Of a stretch of 64,000 bases of DNA, positions 21,933-33,271 are shown piece by piece. How positions within the stretch are numbered: position 1 is the stretch's first letter; the number at the start of each line of letters is the position of its first letter. The DNA comes from Emiliania huxleyi CCMP1516 (taxonomy: Eukaryota > Haptophyta > Isochrysidales > Noelaerhabdaceae): assembly GCF_000372725.1 (NCBI RefSeq), contig NW_005201984.1:235209-299208 (forward strand), given 5' to 3'. Made by a program: the position numbers and the translations under genes. The notes under the pieces are model-generated. The model was given only the letters and a program-made list of their open reading frames with translations, was not told the origin of the DNA and ran no database searches.

Positions 21933-23626
21933 TGGTTCCTTCGCGTGAGATCATCGACGACACTGCGGTCGTCAACGACGGCACGGCGGCCGTCAACCAG
22001 CGCACGACGAGCTACTGCGAGCCCGTCGTGGAGTCCACCGTCCGCTCGATACGGTCGGTGAACACCAAGGATGTCTCGGACGGCAAAGCGACGCCAACCG
22101 AGGACATCAAGGTGACTGGCAAGGCTGGAGACCTTGCACTCGGCACTGAGGCCGGCAATGAGACTGAGACCAACGGCACTGAGGCCAGCACTGAGACCAA
22201 GCTCAAGGGCGACTCCATCAACTCGATGACCGACGCCAACATCACCAGCATCGTCGGAGGTGACGGAGCTGGTTTCCAAGATTCATCTGACCTGGCCACC
22301 AAGAACGAGCTCTGGCACCTGACCGAGGAGCACGTGTGGCCGGCGATGCTTGCCGAGGCGGAGGAGATCGCTCTCGACCACAAGAAGGCGTCCGACATCG
22401 ACATTGCCAAGATCCTCGCAGTGCCGCAAGCCGCACAGTTTGCCGAGGCCATGCAACACACCTTCAAGGCCATCGGTGCGGAGATCCACCGGCGCATTGT
22501 TAAGCTCGCCGTCTACTTTGCCAAGTTGCTCCCTGCCGGCTTCGCCATTCTCGACTCGCAAACCTCCACTCCCACTCTCTTCCCCGACGTTGCCGACGCC
22601 TTCATGCTCAGCACGATTGGCGACGGCTCTGTCAGCAGCGACTGGGATCCGCGGAGGTTCAAGTGCCAGCCATTCAATGGCAACCCCAACGACTACGAGC
22701 GGTTCATCAGCGATGCGCTTGACCACCTCGGCAGCTGCTTTGGCACTCACGCTGACGAGGACTACTCACTCGCCGATGAGGCCAAGGGGCACTCCGCCTA
22801 CGGGTACGTCGAGCAGGACGGAACCGACGCCTCCAGCAGTCTCGGGAGGTTGCCAGCGTTGCAGCACGACACGGCTTGGCGGACCGAGTCGCAGCCGCCC
22901 ATTCAGAAGGGCCTGCCCTTGACGAGAAGGGCAGCGAGGGCGGCGGCGGCGGCGGCGCCGAGGCCGAGGCCGATCCAGCCATGGGAGTTGTCGTGCAGCA
23001 GCTGGTCTGGCTCGCAGAACTCGGCTCCGCTTCCGCCGAAGAAGTCGCTCGAAAAGGGGTCATCAGAAGACTGTTCGGCAAAGATCTTGACGCTGGCGGC
23101 GTACTCCTCGGCAGCAGGCTGCTTGTCGGCGGTAGAATGGACGACGGGCATCGTCTCGACGGCGTCGGCGTTGCTGTTGAAGTTGCCAAGGTAGCCTAGG
23201 TCGAAGATGTCGACGGCATCGGCAGCCCCACCGTCGGCATCGGCGATGTCGCCGTCCTCCTCGTCGCCCTCGCGAGAGGCGGTGGCGTCCTCAACGGCCC
23301 GCGCATCGCCGCGCCCATCGAAGCTGCTGGTCGGTGCGCCAGAGCGTGCGACGGCATTGAGGCGCTGGAGCGCCTGCGACACGAAGACGCAGCAGCCGTT
23401 GAGCTCGCTCGGGCAGACCTTGGCAGAGTGGCCGAGGCCTTGGCAGTTGAAGCAGCGGATCAGATCGCGTAAGACGGCTTCGGAGACGGGCTGCTTGCGT
23501 ACGGGAGCCTGAGCGCCGCGCGCAAGTCGACCGACATAGACGGAAGGTCACATGCCTCGTTCATTAGCTCGCGCCTCTGATCAGCGCGACGCCTTACCTT
23601 TGTTGTCTCTGCAGACAATGGGGGAG

Positions 23627-23824
23627 TGTAATAAGAGATAAGGCGTCCCGGTGTGACGTGTTCCACACCCCTCACCCGTGTGCGTGTCTCTCTCGGACGG
23701 AGAGAGGAGCCACCCTCCCTTCCTCCTGTGTCCGTGTCTGTCCCGCGCACATTGTCATGGAAGGTGGAGCGCGCACATTGTAGCGAAGTCATTCTTAGTC
23801 CTTTACTGTTTACGATTTCCGACA
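23627..23824 (+). repeat. 3' LTR
   Basis: Preceded by a GGGGGAG purine tract and followed by AAAAC, the duplicate of the sequence before the 5' LTR. Confidence 0.85.
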
Positions 23825-23930
23825 AAAACAGCTTGTAGGTAGGTAGAAAGGTGACTCTGTGTTGTGTTTACGTGAAGAACAGCCAAGCTCGGAACTGGAC
23901 ACCTACGCGGTGGACGCAAGGTGGGGACCC

Positions 23931-25520
23931 ATGGCGCTCGCCTGCGCCTCCTCGGCGCTGGCGTACGTCATTCCACACTTCGCTGCCCCACCGAGAGTCA
24001 GTCCGTCGTCACACCGAGAAGGGCGCAAAGCTGAGCTGCTCGAAGCGGCTGAGCTCCTGCCGCTCGCTGGTGCGCTCGCTGTCGCGGCGCCGCTGCTGCT
24101 GCTAGCCGGGGAGCGGCGTGCGGCGGAGGGGCCGCTGCCGCCGACCGTGCTGTACCAGGCCGGCACGACGGCGGAGGGCGCCGAGCTGATGGCTGCGCTC
24201 ACCGCCAGCACCTTTCCGGCAGCATGGCGGGAGGCGGTCGCCGCGCTGGACGGGCGGGCCACTCGCGCCGCGGCGGAGGGTAGCGGCAGCCTGCAGGGCC
24301 GCATCGCTGCCGTGCAGGCGCTGGAGGGGCAGCGGCACGCTCTCGCCGACCTCCTCGCGGTAGCCGTCGAGCGGCAGCTCTCCGAGGTGCTGCGGCTCTG
24401 GCCGAGGAGGGTGGGAGTGGATGGCCAGCGGACCCGGGTGCGGCTCTCATGTAGGCGCAGCTCTCGCTGCTGCCGTCGGCCGCCTCCATTGCGCCCGCCG
24501 CCGGGCTGCCGCCGGACGCGTGCAGCCTCGTCAGGGTGAGCCAGCGCTTTCCGGGCCAGAGCGCGCGCCAGGTCAGAGCCTTTGTGGGCGAGTCTGCCCC
24601 GTCCAACGAGCCTAGCGTCAATGGCCGCTTCGACCGGCTGCAGGCTGCGCGGCTGTACCAGGGCTCGAGCGCTGCCTCTCCCCTCCCGCGCCACCGGGGC
24701 ACCCTCACATCTCTCCCGCCGCACCGATAGGCTGCATCCAGTTTGGCTACTTTATCGCGCAGGTCTTCCTCGGCCAGGCGCACCTCGCCAGCGGCCGGGA
24801 GTCGGTGGCAGTGACTCATTCACAGCCAATCGCACTGCTTCAGCAGGCGCATCTTGACGGTGAGGCGCGGCTGTCGGGAGCGGAGGCGAGTGCGCTCAAG
24901 GCGCCGACCCCGCCCAACGTGCCCTCCCCTCTGCCTGCCCGCCCCCCCCCCCTCTTCCTCTCTCTCTCTCTCTCTCTCTTGCTCCCCCCACCTCACCGCC
25001 GCACTTGAACGCTGCAAAGGCCGGCATCGAGCGCAGTACCAAGCAGCCCAAGACCGAGGCGGCGTGGGCGGCGGCCAGCCGCCGCGCGGGCGCCTTCTTT
25101 GCGCTGCCGAGGGAGGGCGGCGAGGGCAGCGAGGGCGGCTTTGGGTACGAGTCATTGCGCGAGTTTACGGTCGGCGTTCAGGTCGTCGCCCCTGCGCAGC
25201 AATCGGAGTTCTTCAACTCGCCGAGCGAGGGGGAGGCGGGCGGCGAAGGCGGCGGGTCGCGCGGACAGGGGGCTGAGGCTGGCGCTGGGGCGGCTGCTGT
25301 CGACGGCGGCGTCGCGCCCCTTCCGTCTGCTGAGTTTGTGCGCTTCAACGCGGCCGGGCTCCAGGCGCTGCTCGCAGAGGGGTGCCTCTTCGGCTGGATG
25401 CTGTGGCAGGCGGAGGCCGAGGCGATGGCAGTGCTGGCGGCCGCGCCAGATGACGGCTCCGCGAGTGCGCGGACTGCGGAGGGGAGCTCGCTGCTGCTCA
25501 CGCCGCCGGCCGCGCCGTGA
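23931..25520 (+). CDS. Hypothetical, possibly plastid protein (weak DUF760 resemblance)
   Basis: Multi-exon gene of roughly 400-450 residues. The ATG at 23931 gives a leader-like N-terminus (MALACASSALAYVIPHFAAP) and a second hydrophobic stretch (LLPLAGALAVAAPLLLLAGE). Exon 1 continues through TVLYQAGTTAEGAELMAALT and HALADLLAVAVERQLSEVLR; later exons carry QVRAFVGESAPSNEPSVNGR near 24600, IGCIQFGYFIAQVFLGQ near 24730-24780, a basic helix near 25010, FGYESLREFTVGVQVVAPAQ near 25140 and NAAGLQALLAEGCLFGWMLW near 25350. The QFGYF and LQALLxxGxxFGWML pieces recall the DUF760 family of plant and algal plastid proteins, but this is from memory and weak. Exon edges are not resolved. The gene starts about 100 bases after the LTR element. 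Confidence 0.55.
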
Positions 25521-26084
25521 GGGACAGGACATGGTCGTGGAAATGCGAATCGTGCGTTCCGGCACAAAGATTGTACCACTGTAGGTGTCTCCTGGCGGAA
25601 CACAAATCTTGGAGCAGCTGGTAGAGACATAGAGTAGAGCCGTCGAGATTGGGGTAGAGTTTAACTCTGTGCTGGGATAGCTAGGCCGCTTTTTCAGTCA
25701 GGGAGGAGCCCTTCGAGAGCCGTAACAACTTACTCTTAAAACCGTACACGTCACAGATACGTTCGCTTTTACACCGTGTTCAGCTGTCGACACGCATATG
25801 TCTGTGCCACACACGTGTGTACATACCGTACCGCGCTGTTCTCTGATCTCTCTCTCGTCTGTGAGGACTCGGAGGATTGAGCCGGTGCACAGAGTGGAGA
25901 GAGAGAGAGAGAGAGAGAGAGAGCACACACACCGACGCGAGAGGCACACGCACCACCATATTGGTCATATACCGCACACCCGTAATAAAACCAAACCGCT
26001 GCGAGGCGCGAACTATGGCGCCGCTGTCCATCATATCACATTCTCCGACATTGCGCAACCGCACATCGCCGTCGGGAAAGTCAC
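25521..26084. other. Convergent intergenic region with a (GA)n tract
   Basis: A GA microsatellite lies at about 25898-25922. No gene or RNA is recognised; 3' UTRs of the flanking convergent genes are expected here. Confidence 0.5.
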
Positions 26085-26878
26085 TCAAGTCTCAACCAGC
26101 TGAAAGTGATAGGGGGGAGCTCGCAGGTTCAGCGGCCGCGAGTGATCCCAATGCCGCAGCCGGCCGCGCGGCTCGTTGGTGACAGCAAAGATGGGGACTT
26201 GCCAGCCCAGGACGCGGCTCAAGTGGGAGCGCAGTTGGCGCAGGACGGGGAGGTCCCTGCCCTCTTGGCCGGTGGAGCGGAAGAAGAGCAGCCCGGCGAG
26301 GCTTCTCGCCAGGAGGGCCTCCACGCCTCCGTCGCCGAAATGAAACGTATGATAGTCGGAGGGATATGACTTTTATGATCAGCGCCTGCACAGTGCGCAC
26401 TTGTGACTTGAAAGCTCTCGTCTCTCCCCGGACCAGCCTCGGGCTGTGCTCGGACCAGCCTCGGGCTGTGCTTCCCCGCCCGCGGTGCTCTCTCACCCGA
26501 CCGCGCGCTGGACCGCCGGCCCGGCCAGGAACCGGACTCCCCCGTTCGGGGGAAAGCTCGGCTGCCGCGGCCCGCAAGGCTGGCACATGCCCAAATCGGG
26601 CACCTCCTTCGCGGCGGCCTCGATGTTTGCCCTCCGCTCCGCCTCCTCCGCCGCCAGCGCGGCCGCCGCCCGCGCGTACGCGCGAGGGCTTCCCACAAGG
26701 AAGGCACGCTCGGCGGAAGTTGCGACGGCGCTCCAGTGGCGCCGCCGCAGGCTCTTGATCCTCCGCTCGAGACGCCTGTACCGCGCATCGCCCGCCTATT
26801 CAGAGCGTCCGGCTCGTGCGCCGCCCGGCGCCTGGCTTCGGCAGCGCGCCTCGCCCGCCTTGGTCCCGATGGAGGCCA
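26085..26878 (-). CDS. Hypothetical protein, at least three exons
   Basis: Not recognised. The minus strand starts MASIGTKAGEA at 26878, then in another frame RYRRLERRIKSLRRRHWSAV and SPRAYARAAAALAAEEAERR, NIEAAAKEVPDLGMCQ (down to about 26580), and a last exon from about 26340 (FHFGDGGVEALLARSLAGLL, LPVLRQLRSHLSRVLGWQ, VPIFAVTNEPRGRLRHW) to the stop at 26085. The middle part is a basic amphipathic helix and the last exon looks globular. Joining by GC-AG introns is inferred from the neighbours; exact sites are not fixed. Confidence 0.45.
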
Positions 26879-27063
26879 TGACGCGCGCCACCAGCGAGCG
26901 GCGCCGGCGGGGCGGGCGCGGTAGCGCAGCCGGCCTACCCCGCCACCTACCGTACACACCGCTGTATGGCATGGGTGCTACGGTGTACCACCATGCGCGC
27001 GACTATGTGGCACAGGTGCTGGTGTACTACCACAGAGACTGCTATGGTGTAGCTACCATCACA

Positions 27064-27693
27064 CTACTTGGCATAGCTGCTAATGCACCTTCCCGACCCG
27101 GGGGCATCGCCCGGGGCACCGCTAGGCTCGGACAGCGAAGAGGAGGCTCCAAGGGGCGCTCCGCCGCTGCCGCCGCCGACCCGCCGCCGCTTGGCTTGCC
27201 TGCGCGCGGGCGCGCCCCCGCGCGCCCCGTCCTCCCCCGCCGCGCCCTCCTCGGAAGAGGCGTCTCTGGAGGAGGAGCGCGCGCCGCTGCCCGCCCCTGC
27301 GCCGCCGCCGCCACCGCCGCCCGCGCTCAGGGCGAGGGTCAGGCCGGCGAGCGCTCTTCTGCTGGACGACACGGCCGCTCCGGAGGCCGCGGCCGCTCCA
27401 GCGCTGGCTGCGGCGGCGGCACCGGCTCCCGCCTCTGCGGCAGCCCGGCCGAGCTCACCGAGGAGGACCCGCTCCTTGGCCTCGTCCAGCGAGCCCGCCT
27501 TGCGCTCGAGAAAAGACGCGATGGCCTCGGCCTTGTTGGGCGTCACGATCTTCCCGCCCGGCCACGCCATCGAGCGCTTTGGCAGCGGCGGCGGCGGCTC
27601 CCTCGCCGCGGCCTCGAAGCGGCGCCGGCGCTCCTCGGCCTTGGCTCGCTGGGACTCGAGGAAGGACGCGTCGACGCTAATGTCGCGAGACAT
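27064..27693 (-). CDS. Hypothetical nuclear-type protein with basic tail
   Basis: Not recognised. The best start is the ATG at 27693 (MSRDISVDASFLESQRAKAE); the frame is open further upstream but of poorer composition. The product is 209 residues. The N-terminal 80 residues look structured: a charged helix (SQRAKAEERRRRFEAAARE), then a possible motif MAWPGGKIVTPNKAEAIASF, then LDEAKERVLLGELGRAA. The rest is Ala/Gly/Ser-rich and disordered with a bipartite-like basic cluster (RRQAKRRRV) near residue 180. It reads in a single frame without introns. The PGGKIVTxNKxEA segment may be conserved, but I cannot name its family. Confidence 0.5.
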   Translation of the reverse strand: MSRDISVDASFLESQRAKAEERRRRFEAAAREPPPPLPKRSMAWPGGKIVTPNKAEAIASFLERKAGSLDEAKERVLLGELGRAAAEAGAGAAAAASAGAAAASGAAVSSSRRALAGLTLALSAGGGGGGGAGAGSGARSSSRDASSEEGAAGEDGARGGAPARRQAKRRRVGGGSGGAPLGASSSLSEPSGAPGDAPGSGRCISSYAK

Positions 27694-28009
27694 GAGAGCA
27701 GGTGGAGAGAGCGTGCGGCAGCCACAGGACTGAAGAACGATCGCGGAACGCGGATTGGGCACGACGCCACAGGATATCCTTTGGCCGCGTTGGGTAGCGA
27801 GCGTTGGTGTAACCCGAGCCACGGAGGCGTGTTTTCTGACGGCCGACCGTCAGTGCACGGAGTTGCCCCTTCTCCGACTGCCCCGGCTGGTTCCCGAGGT
27901 CGCGCGGGGCTGACCCCTGTGGTATTGCTAAAAATCTCTCTCTCTCTCTCCCTGTCTGTGTGCGTCCAAGCTGCAGAAACGAGCTTTTAGTGGCTATAAG
28001 CATAGGCAC

Positions 28010-28112
28010 TGAGATATGGTGCGCGGCTGCGCGCGGAGCGCGCTGGTGCTACCTGGACATACGCGCGGAGCGCGCTAGCTGGACACCCGCGCGGAGCGCG
28101 CCGGCTAGATAC
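28010..28112. repeat. Three spaced GCGCGGAGCGCGC-type palindromes
   Basis: The near-palindrome CGCGCGGAGCGCGC occurs three times at intervals of about 33-35 bases, each followed by a CTAGCTGGACA-like word. The copies could form three adjacent hairpins. Confidence 0.7.
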
Positions 28113-28547
28113 CGCGGAGCAAGAGCAAATCAACACAACCGTTCGAATGCTGACGCCGCAAGTCGCTGCCGCCGGCTGCCAAAGTGCGCCTGGATTGCTC
28201 AGCAGCTCAAGCATCCACGTCGTGTACCACGTCAGCCGCCGACACGGCCCGGCCCCGCCGCGTCGCCGCCCTTTCGCTTGCCGCCATCGCCCTCACCTGT
28301 TTCGCCGCCGTCTACCACGCCAGAGCGCACTCTCCTCTCGTGGCTGCACCGTGTCACCCCTGTAGAGCGCGAAAACCGAGCGTCCGCCTCATCCCTCGTG
28401 CGTGCACAGACACGGCTGCGCTTCTACATAGTACAAAACAACATGCAGTACAGCGACGCACACCGTATAGATATAACTTTGTGCGCGGCGGACTCTCTCT
28501 TACTCGTCTGTACGCTGTACGCTGTGTACTGTACAATTCTACTCGTC

Positions 28548-28905
28548 TCACAGTACATTGGGCAACAAGCCGCGCCGCTTCGCCTCCTGCCCCCTCGAAC
28601 CCATGCTCGGCTCGCGCAAGCCCGTGGCCACGAGCGTGCCCCCCGCGAGCCCTCCGCCAACAGTGACGCGCCGAACCGAGCCGGGCCTCTGCTGGCTGCC
28701 AGGCGTGCGCGTAATCTGGGTGGGCGTACGCTTTGAGGTCGCCTTCGCGCGCACCACCCCTGCCGGCGCCTCGTCCTCGCCCTCGGCCGCGGCGAGGGAG
28801 AAGGCCGGGATGGATGTGCTCTCCATGTCGTCGACGGCGCTCGCCCTGTCGGCGGTGGGGGTGGCGAGCGGCGCAGCGTCTGCACTCGGCGCTCGCGCGC
28901 GCCAC
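28548..28905 (-). CDS. Possible hypothetical exon, low confidence
   Basis: The minus-strand frame includes MESTSIPAFSLAAAEGEDEA, AGVVRAKATSKRTPTQITRT, GSVRRVTVGGGLAGGTLVAT and stops after RGLLPNVL. Composition is better than the overlapping plus-strand frame, but no domain or splice site supports it firmly. Confidence 0.25.
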
Positions 28906-29297
28906 CGCCCCCGGCGCGGGGTGGGATGTCAGTTCGAGAGTTCTGTGTTCCCGTCCCTGTGCTCCACCTTCTTCTCCCGCGTCAGTCCCATGAGAACCCC
29001 ACTATATAGCGCCGCCTCGTGAGCTGTCCTGTGTGCTGTGTGCTGTGTGTCCAGCAGTCCGGACCCGGTGCTACGGCCGGTGACAGTGCGCCTCGTGTCG
29101 GCTCCCGAGCCAATCGTGTGCAGCGTGTGTGTGCGTGTGGGCCCGTCCTCCATGCTAGGAGGTGTGTAAGACTGTGTGTGTATCGCGCGCCTTGCGACTG
29201 ACTGACTGAATCATTATGATCCGCGTCGCCGTCGTCGGTAGGTCGGTCGGGCGGAGGGGCTTGAGCCAATGACGAGGGGTTGACCTAGCCTGGCCTG
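28906..29297. other. Intergenic, no gene seen
   Basis: GT-rich stretches (TGTGTGCTGTGTG near 29030) and no recognisable coding or RNA feature. Confidence 0.4.
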
Positions 29298-30862
29298 ATG
29301 TATGCGTGGCTACACTCCGTCTTCGCGGCGCGCTCGCCGCCGTGCTCGATTCAGGCAGCGGATGGCCATCGCAGTGCGCGCGTGGCGCACCAGTTCTTCA
29401 ATTGCGCCCAAGAGATGCCAGAGGGCGAAGCGACGTTCGCTACCCTCGAAGCGTTGGGAAGGCCAACGCAGGACTGCTGGTTCCACCGCATTCCCCAACG
29501 GGACTTGGATCCCGCTGTCGCGGCCGGCGACACCAACATCTCCATCCTCGCTGTCGTGACCGGCGGGGCCTGCGGCGAATCAACGGCCCTCGGGTTCATG
29601 GCTGGCCCTGCTGTCCGCGATTACTTTGTGCAGGGTTCGTACTAGGCTTGTGCATGGCTAGCACACCCCCTGCACGCGGCCGACATCGGCTGTGAGCGGC
29701 ATAGCCCCATATCCACGATGCGGTAGTCATCCCAGCTGTGACTGCGACCCCCCTCCAGGTAAGGCCGACACGACGGCCGACCAGTGGCATCTTATCCACC
29801 CGTACTTTCAATCCCAGGGCACTCCTATTGCTGCGATCGCATTCCACATGGGCGGCGCCGAGCACAGTGACAGCGGTTTTATCATCGCCGGCCCGCGGCA
29901 TCAGAGCGTCGCAGGCGGGGGCGACGGCTTCAACGCGGACGGCAGCGGCACCTTTGCGAGCTTCTATCGCGGCCCAGAGGCAACCTGAGCTTGCCTCCTT
30001 CGCACCCACTCCTCCTCCTTCGCACCCACTCCTCCTTCGCAGCAATCCACATCCCTTCCCCGCTCTCACACACGCGGACGTAGACCCCGCTTGCGCCGCC
30101 GCCATCAACAGCGCAGCGGCTAGAGTCCAGCGTGGCATCAGACAACCAGCAGACAGCAGCGAGAGGCAGGCAACAGCGAGTGGCAGCCTGAGCGGCCAGC
30201 GCAGAGAAGAAGATCGTTCACACACGCTCGCCCACGATACGCTCACGGCGCATTCGCAGGGTTTCAACTTTTGTGACGGCGCACCCCTGACTGGCGGCGA
30301 GCGGCTGGAGCTGTGCTACTTCCCCGCGGCGTTGGGCATCCGCTCTTTCGCAGGAGGCGACGGCGAGACCGAGCCAATCGACCCTTGCTTCGAAGCCAAC
30401 TTTGCTCGGGTCCGCTGGCAGCTAGGGGCCCGGTGCTCGCCTCTGCCTCTCTCGTCGCGACTCCGCGCCATTGCGACCGTGCCCCGCAGGACCCCCACCT
30501 CTCCCTCCCGCGCGGCGGACGCGCCGACTTCCGCGGGCGCGACGGCCAGTACTACTGCTTCCTCTCGGCGCCGCGCCTTGCCATCAACATCAAGACGGAG
30601 GACGCCACCTTCCGCCTTCACAACCTCCACGACAAGGGCGGCACGCTGGTCGTGGAAGGGTCCTTCATCACCGAGGTGCGCGCAGCAATGTGGCGAAGCC
30701 CGCCGACTCGATCGACCGAGCCCCTCGGTCATCAATGACTTCGATCCTTCCTCCTCTTGCCGGCGCAGGTGCACTTTGTGGCACGCGTCGGTGGGCGGAA
30801 GAACAAGCTCTGCCTCGCCTCCTTTTGGGCTAGCGAGTTCAAGTGCGAGACGGATGCTTGAG
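29298..30862 (+). CDS. Secreted-type protein with a VWD-like domain, five exons
   Basis: Exons read as 29298-29634, 29759-29979, 30260-30409, 30490-30675 and 30769-30862 (about 320 residues) with phases that match. The last two exons give DPHLSLPRGGRADFRGRDGQ, YYCFLSAPRLAINIKTED and GGTLVVEGSFITE-VHFVARVG, the pattern of von Willebrand type D-like domains (GDPHxxxxxG...F.G..G.....L....). Upstream is a Cys-bearing region with ILAVVTGGACGESTALGFMA and WHLIHPYFQSQ. Introns: 29635-29758 GT, 29980-30259 GC, 30410-30489 GT, 30676-30768 GT. The ATG at 29298 gives no clear signal peptide, so a first exon may lie upstream. Such domains mediate extracellular protein-protein contacts; the specific role is unknown. 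Confidence 0.65.
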
Positions 30863-30911
30863 GGCCAGCTACCACACGCGCCCCCTTCAAACGTGACCAT
30901 GACTGTCCCGT

Positions 30912-32395
30912 AGCGAATACAACACGAGCAGCCGCGGGTGCACTCGCTGGGCGTCACTCGGCTGCTGCTGGTGCCGGGTGAGCGTGTGCTGGTCTCCGCG
31001 TCGTACGACTGCACCGCGAAGGTGCTGGACACGCGCAGCGGCGCCGTGACACGCATCATCGATAGCCCGCACAGGTCTCGATTCACCGCTCTGTGCTGGG
31101 ACGGCGCCCGTTCGGAGCTGCTCCTTGGGGACGAGAGTGGGCACTTGAGCATCTGGGACGTCGGCGGCGAGGGCTGCCTCAAATGCGAGCGCTTGTGGGG
31201 CGATGGGGCCCTCCCAAAGCAAGGCGGCGAAAAGGTGGCAGCCGCACTGGCCAATGCGGTTCGGGTCAGCCGGATTGATTCCACGGGGCCGCGCGTGGGC
31301 AAGCCGGGACCCAGTCAGGGCGGGCTGCGCCATCTCGCTCTCGCGGAGGGAGGGCGCCTCCTCTCCTCCTCGGGCACCGCTGTCGACGCGTGGCGCGTCG
31401 TCCACGGAATCAGCAGCGTGAGGGCCGCCGCACACAGCGCGGCAGTCGTTGCTGTCGCCGGACCCGGCACAGCTGCCGTGTGCGACGAGGGGGAGGAGCG
31501 GCGCTCAGACGCGGCGCGCTCGCCGGAAGCGGCGCTTTCGACACGGTCCAGCGAGAGCGCGGTCTACTCCGCTTCCCTCGACGGCACCATCCGCGCGTGG
31601 GACCCGCAAGACATGTCGTGCACATCCATCTTTCACGAGGTTCGGTCCGAAATTGCCTGCCTAATCCATTGCCCGCGCTGTGAGCGGCTCGTCACTGGGC
31701 ACGATGACGGCGCGATTCGGCTGTGGCATGTGGACTCGGGATCGACGGTGACGCTGTCGGGCCACTCCAACACAGTGACGTGCCTCAGCGTCGACACACG
31801 CGGCAAGTCCGTGCGGCTCCTCTCGTCGAGCTTTGACGGCACGGTTGGCGCGTGGGACATTAGCGGGCAGCGGCCGCCAAGGCTCGAGCTGCTCTTCGCC
31901 GCCCACGAGGAGGAGGTGCTCGCCGTGCGCGCCGCGGAGCTGACGCCGCGGTACGTCACCGCCGGATCCGGTGCGCTCATCAAGATATGGTCGCTCGATA
32001 CTCACGCGCTGCTCGGACAGCTGCGCGGCCACACCGAGCCAGTCGGCCACCTCGCAGTCGATGGCCACTTTCTGCTCTCGGGCTCGGACGACGGCTCGGT
32101 GCGGCTCTGGGACCTGTACGCATACGCGCTGCTCCGCGTGCTCCCCCGTGCGCAAGAGGGGCCTCTCCGTGGCCTGCTCGTTGTGCCCGACTCCGGCTGG
32201 CTCGTCGCCTGCTCCGAGGCGGCGGTACGGGTGTGGGACTACGACTCTGGTGGGCTGCTCAAGGAGTGGCGGCACGCCGAGCCCTTCTGCAGCATCGGGC
32301 TCCGCCGGTCGACGGGCGACGTGATCGCAGGGACGGAGGAGGGCCTCCTCGTCGCCCTCCCCCTAGCAGAGCTGACGCCTTCGATGGGCGCGTGA
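30912..32395 (+). CDS. WD40 repeat protein
   Basis: One long exon of about 490 codons with a beta-propeller pattern. Blade ends visible in order: VLVSASYDCTAKVLD, LLLGDESGHLSIWD, AVYSASLDGTIRAWD, RLVTGHDDGAIRLWHV, VRLLSSSFDGTVGAWD, YVTAGSGALIKIWSLD, FLLSGSDDGSVRLWDL and WLVACSEAAVRVWDY, ending before the stop at 32395. A low-complexity insert separates blades 2 and 3. There is no ATG in frame at the 5' end: the frame opens right after a CCCGTAG that looks like a splice acceptor, so a short first exon must lie upstream (an ATG at 30898 is one candidate). It acts as a scaffold; partners are unknown. It starts 50 bases after the VWD-like gene on the same strand. Confidence 0.8.
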
Positions 32396-32632
32396 GGAGA
32401 GAACCCGCCGGGGGTGGCGGGGAGCGGCGCGGAGGACGAGGGAGCTGCGCCCGCGGGGCGGCGCGCAGGCGGCCGGCGCGGCGCCCAGGCCCGGGGGTAC
32501 TCCCGGCATTTTCCCTGTCTTGTACGGTATGATTGACGCGTGGGAGGTGAGGGGAAAATCTATACGACCGATTCTGATTCACCGTGCACATGCCGACACG
32601 CACATCCGCTCCCAGGTCCAATGCAAAAAGCC

Positions 32633-33271
32633 TCACGAACGCGCCATGGAAACGCCTTGGGTGGGAGCCGCCGTCATAGGCTGGACAGCGTAGCGAGGGC
32701 TCACAGGGACGCCTTGGCCGTCCCGCTGCCGGGCAGTCACCTCCTTGGTCTCTTGAAAGAGCGCCCAGGGCAAGCAACAAACGTGCACACAGACGTCGTT
32801 GCATGGTGTCTCCGGGAGGCGGTACGCTGTGCGGATCTCCGTACGGGTTTGGGCGCTGTAAGCCGCCGCCACGAGACCGCCCACGTAGGGAATAAATGAG
32901 AGGCCGAGGAAGCTTGCACACGCTCCTGTGTCACCACAGAAATCACCCGGGTAGCCCGTCTTGATGCGGTTGACGAGCTGTCCGTACGCGCACGGCGCGC
33001 AAAAGGAGGCGAGGCAGCAGAGGCCCATGTCGGAGCAGCAGCCCTTGTCGGAGCTGCAGTCAAACAGCGTGTGTTGCCAGTGGTCGATGCCGCCGGCCAC
33101 GACGTGATTAGAGACGCGAGGGCTCGGCGCATGCGCAGGGGCTGCCATGGCTGCGGTGGCGGTCGGCATGGACACCGCGGTGGCGGTCGGCATGGGCACT
33201 GCGGTCGCGGTGGCGGTCGGCATGGGCACTGCGGTCGCGGTGGGGAGGGGCTTCGTGTACTCGGCTGCCAT
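32633..33271 (-). CDS. PLAC8 (cornifelin-like) Cys-rich protein
   Basis: Intronless frame of 212 residues from the ATG at 33271. The PLAC8 domain covers about residues 65-170: WQHTLFDCSSDKGCCSDMGL, CCLASFCAPCAYGQLVNRIK, an ACASFLGLSFIPYVGG hydrophobic stretch and CVHVCCLPWALFQETKEV. PLAC8 proteins are small, often membrane-associated, with roles in metal transport or cell-size control in plants and various roles in animals. The N-terminal 40 residues are an imperfect repeat of PTATAVPM, encoded by a short tandem DNA repeat at about 33150-33250. The C-terminus is Pro/Thr-rich. The assignment is firm; the specific role is unknown. Confidence 0.88.
   Translation of the reverse strand: MAAEYTKPLPTATAVPMPTATATAVPMPTATAVSMPTATAAMAAPAHAPSPRVSNHVVAGGIDHWQHTLFDCSSDKGCCSDMGLCCLASFCAPCAYGQLVNRIKTGYPGDFCGDTGACASFLGLSFIPYVGGLVAAAYSAQTRTEIRTAYRLPETPCNDVCVHVCCLPWALFQETKEVTARQRDGQGVPVSPRYAVQPMTAAPTQGVSMARS

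Larger units (their letters stand above)
21739..23824 (+). mobile_element. Small LTR retrotransposon (gag-like, no pol), with target-site duplication
   Basis: Two direct repeats of about 194-198 bases (21739-21932 and 23627-23824) begin TG, end CA and differ at only a few positions. The 5-base word AAAAC flanks the element on both sides (21734-21738 and 23825-23829). A TGG-starting primer-site-like sequence follows the 5' repeat and a purine-rich tract precedes the 3' repeat. The interior has a gag-like frame and, in the opposite orientation, a CCHC zinc-knuckle segment near 23400-23460. No protease, integrase or reverse transcriptase is seen, so it is a broken, non-autonomous element with at least one major rearrangement. 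The near-identical LTRs suggest recent insertion. Confidence 0.85.

Noticed and set aside
25898-25922. Promoter-like GA tract
   Set aside because: A plain microsatellite between convergent genes; nothing ties it to regulation.
27960-28700. Plus-strand frames starting near 28146-28184 with a hydrophobic stretch
   Set aside because: AALSLAAIALTCFAAVYHAR could be a membrane leader, but the frame after it is low complexity and no following exon could be placed.
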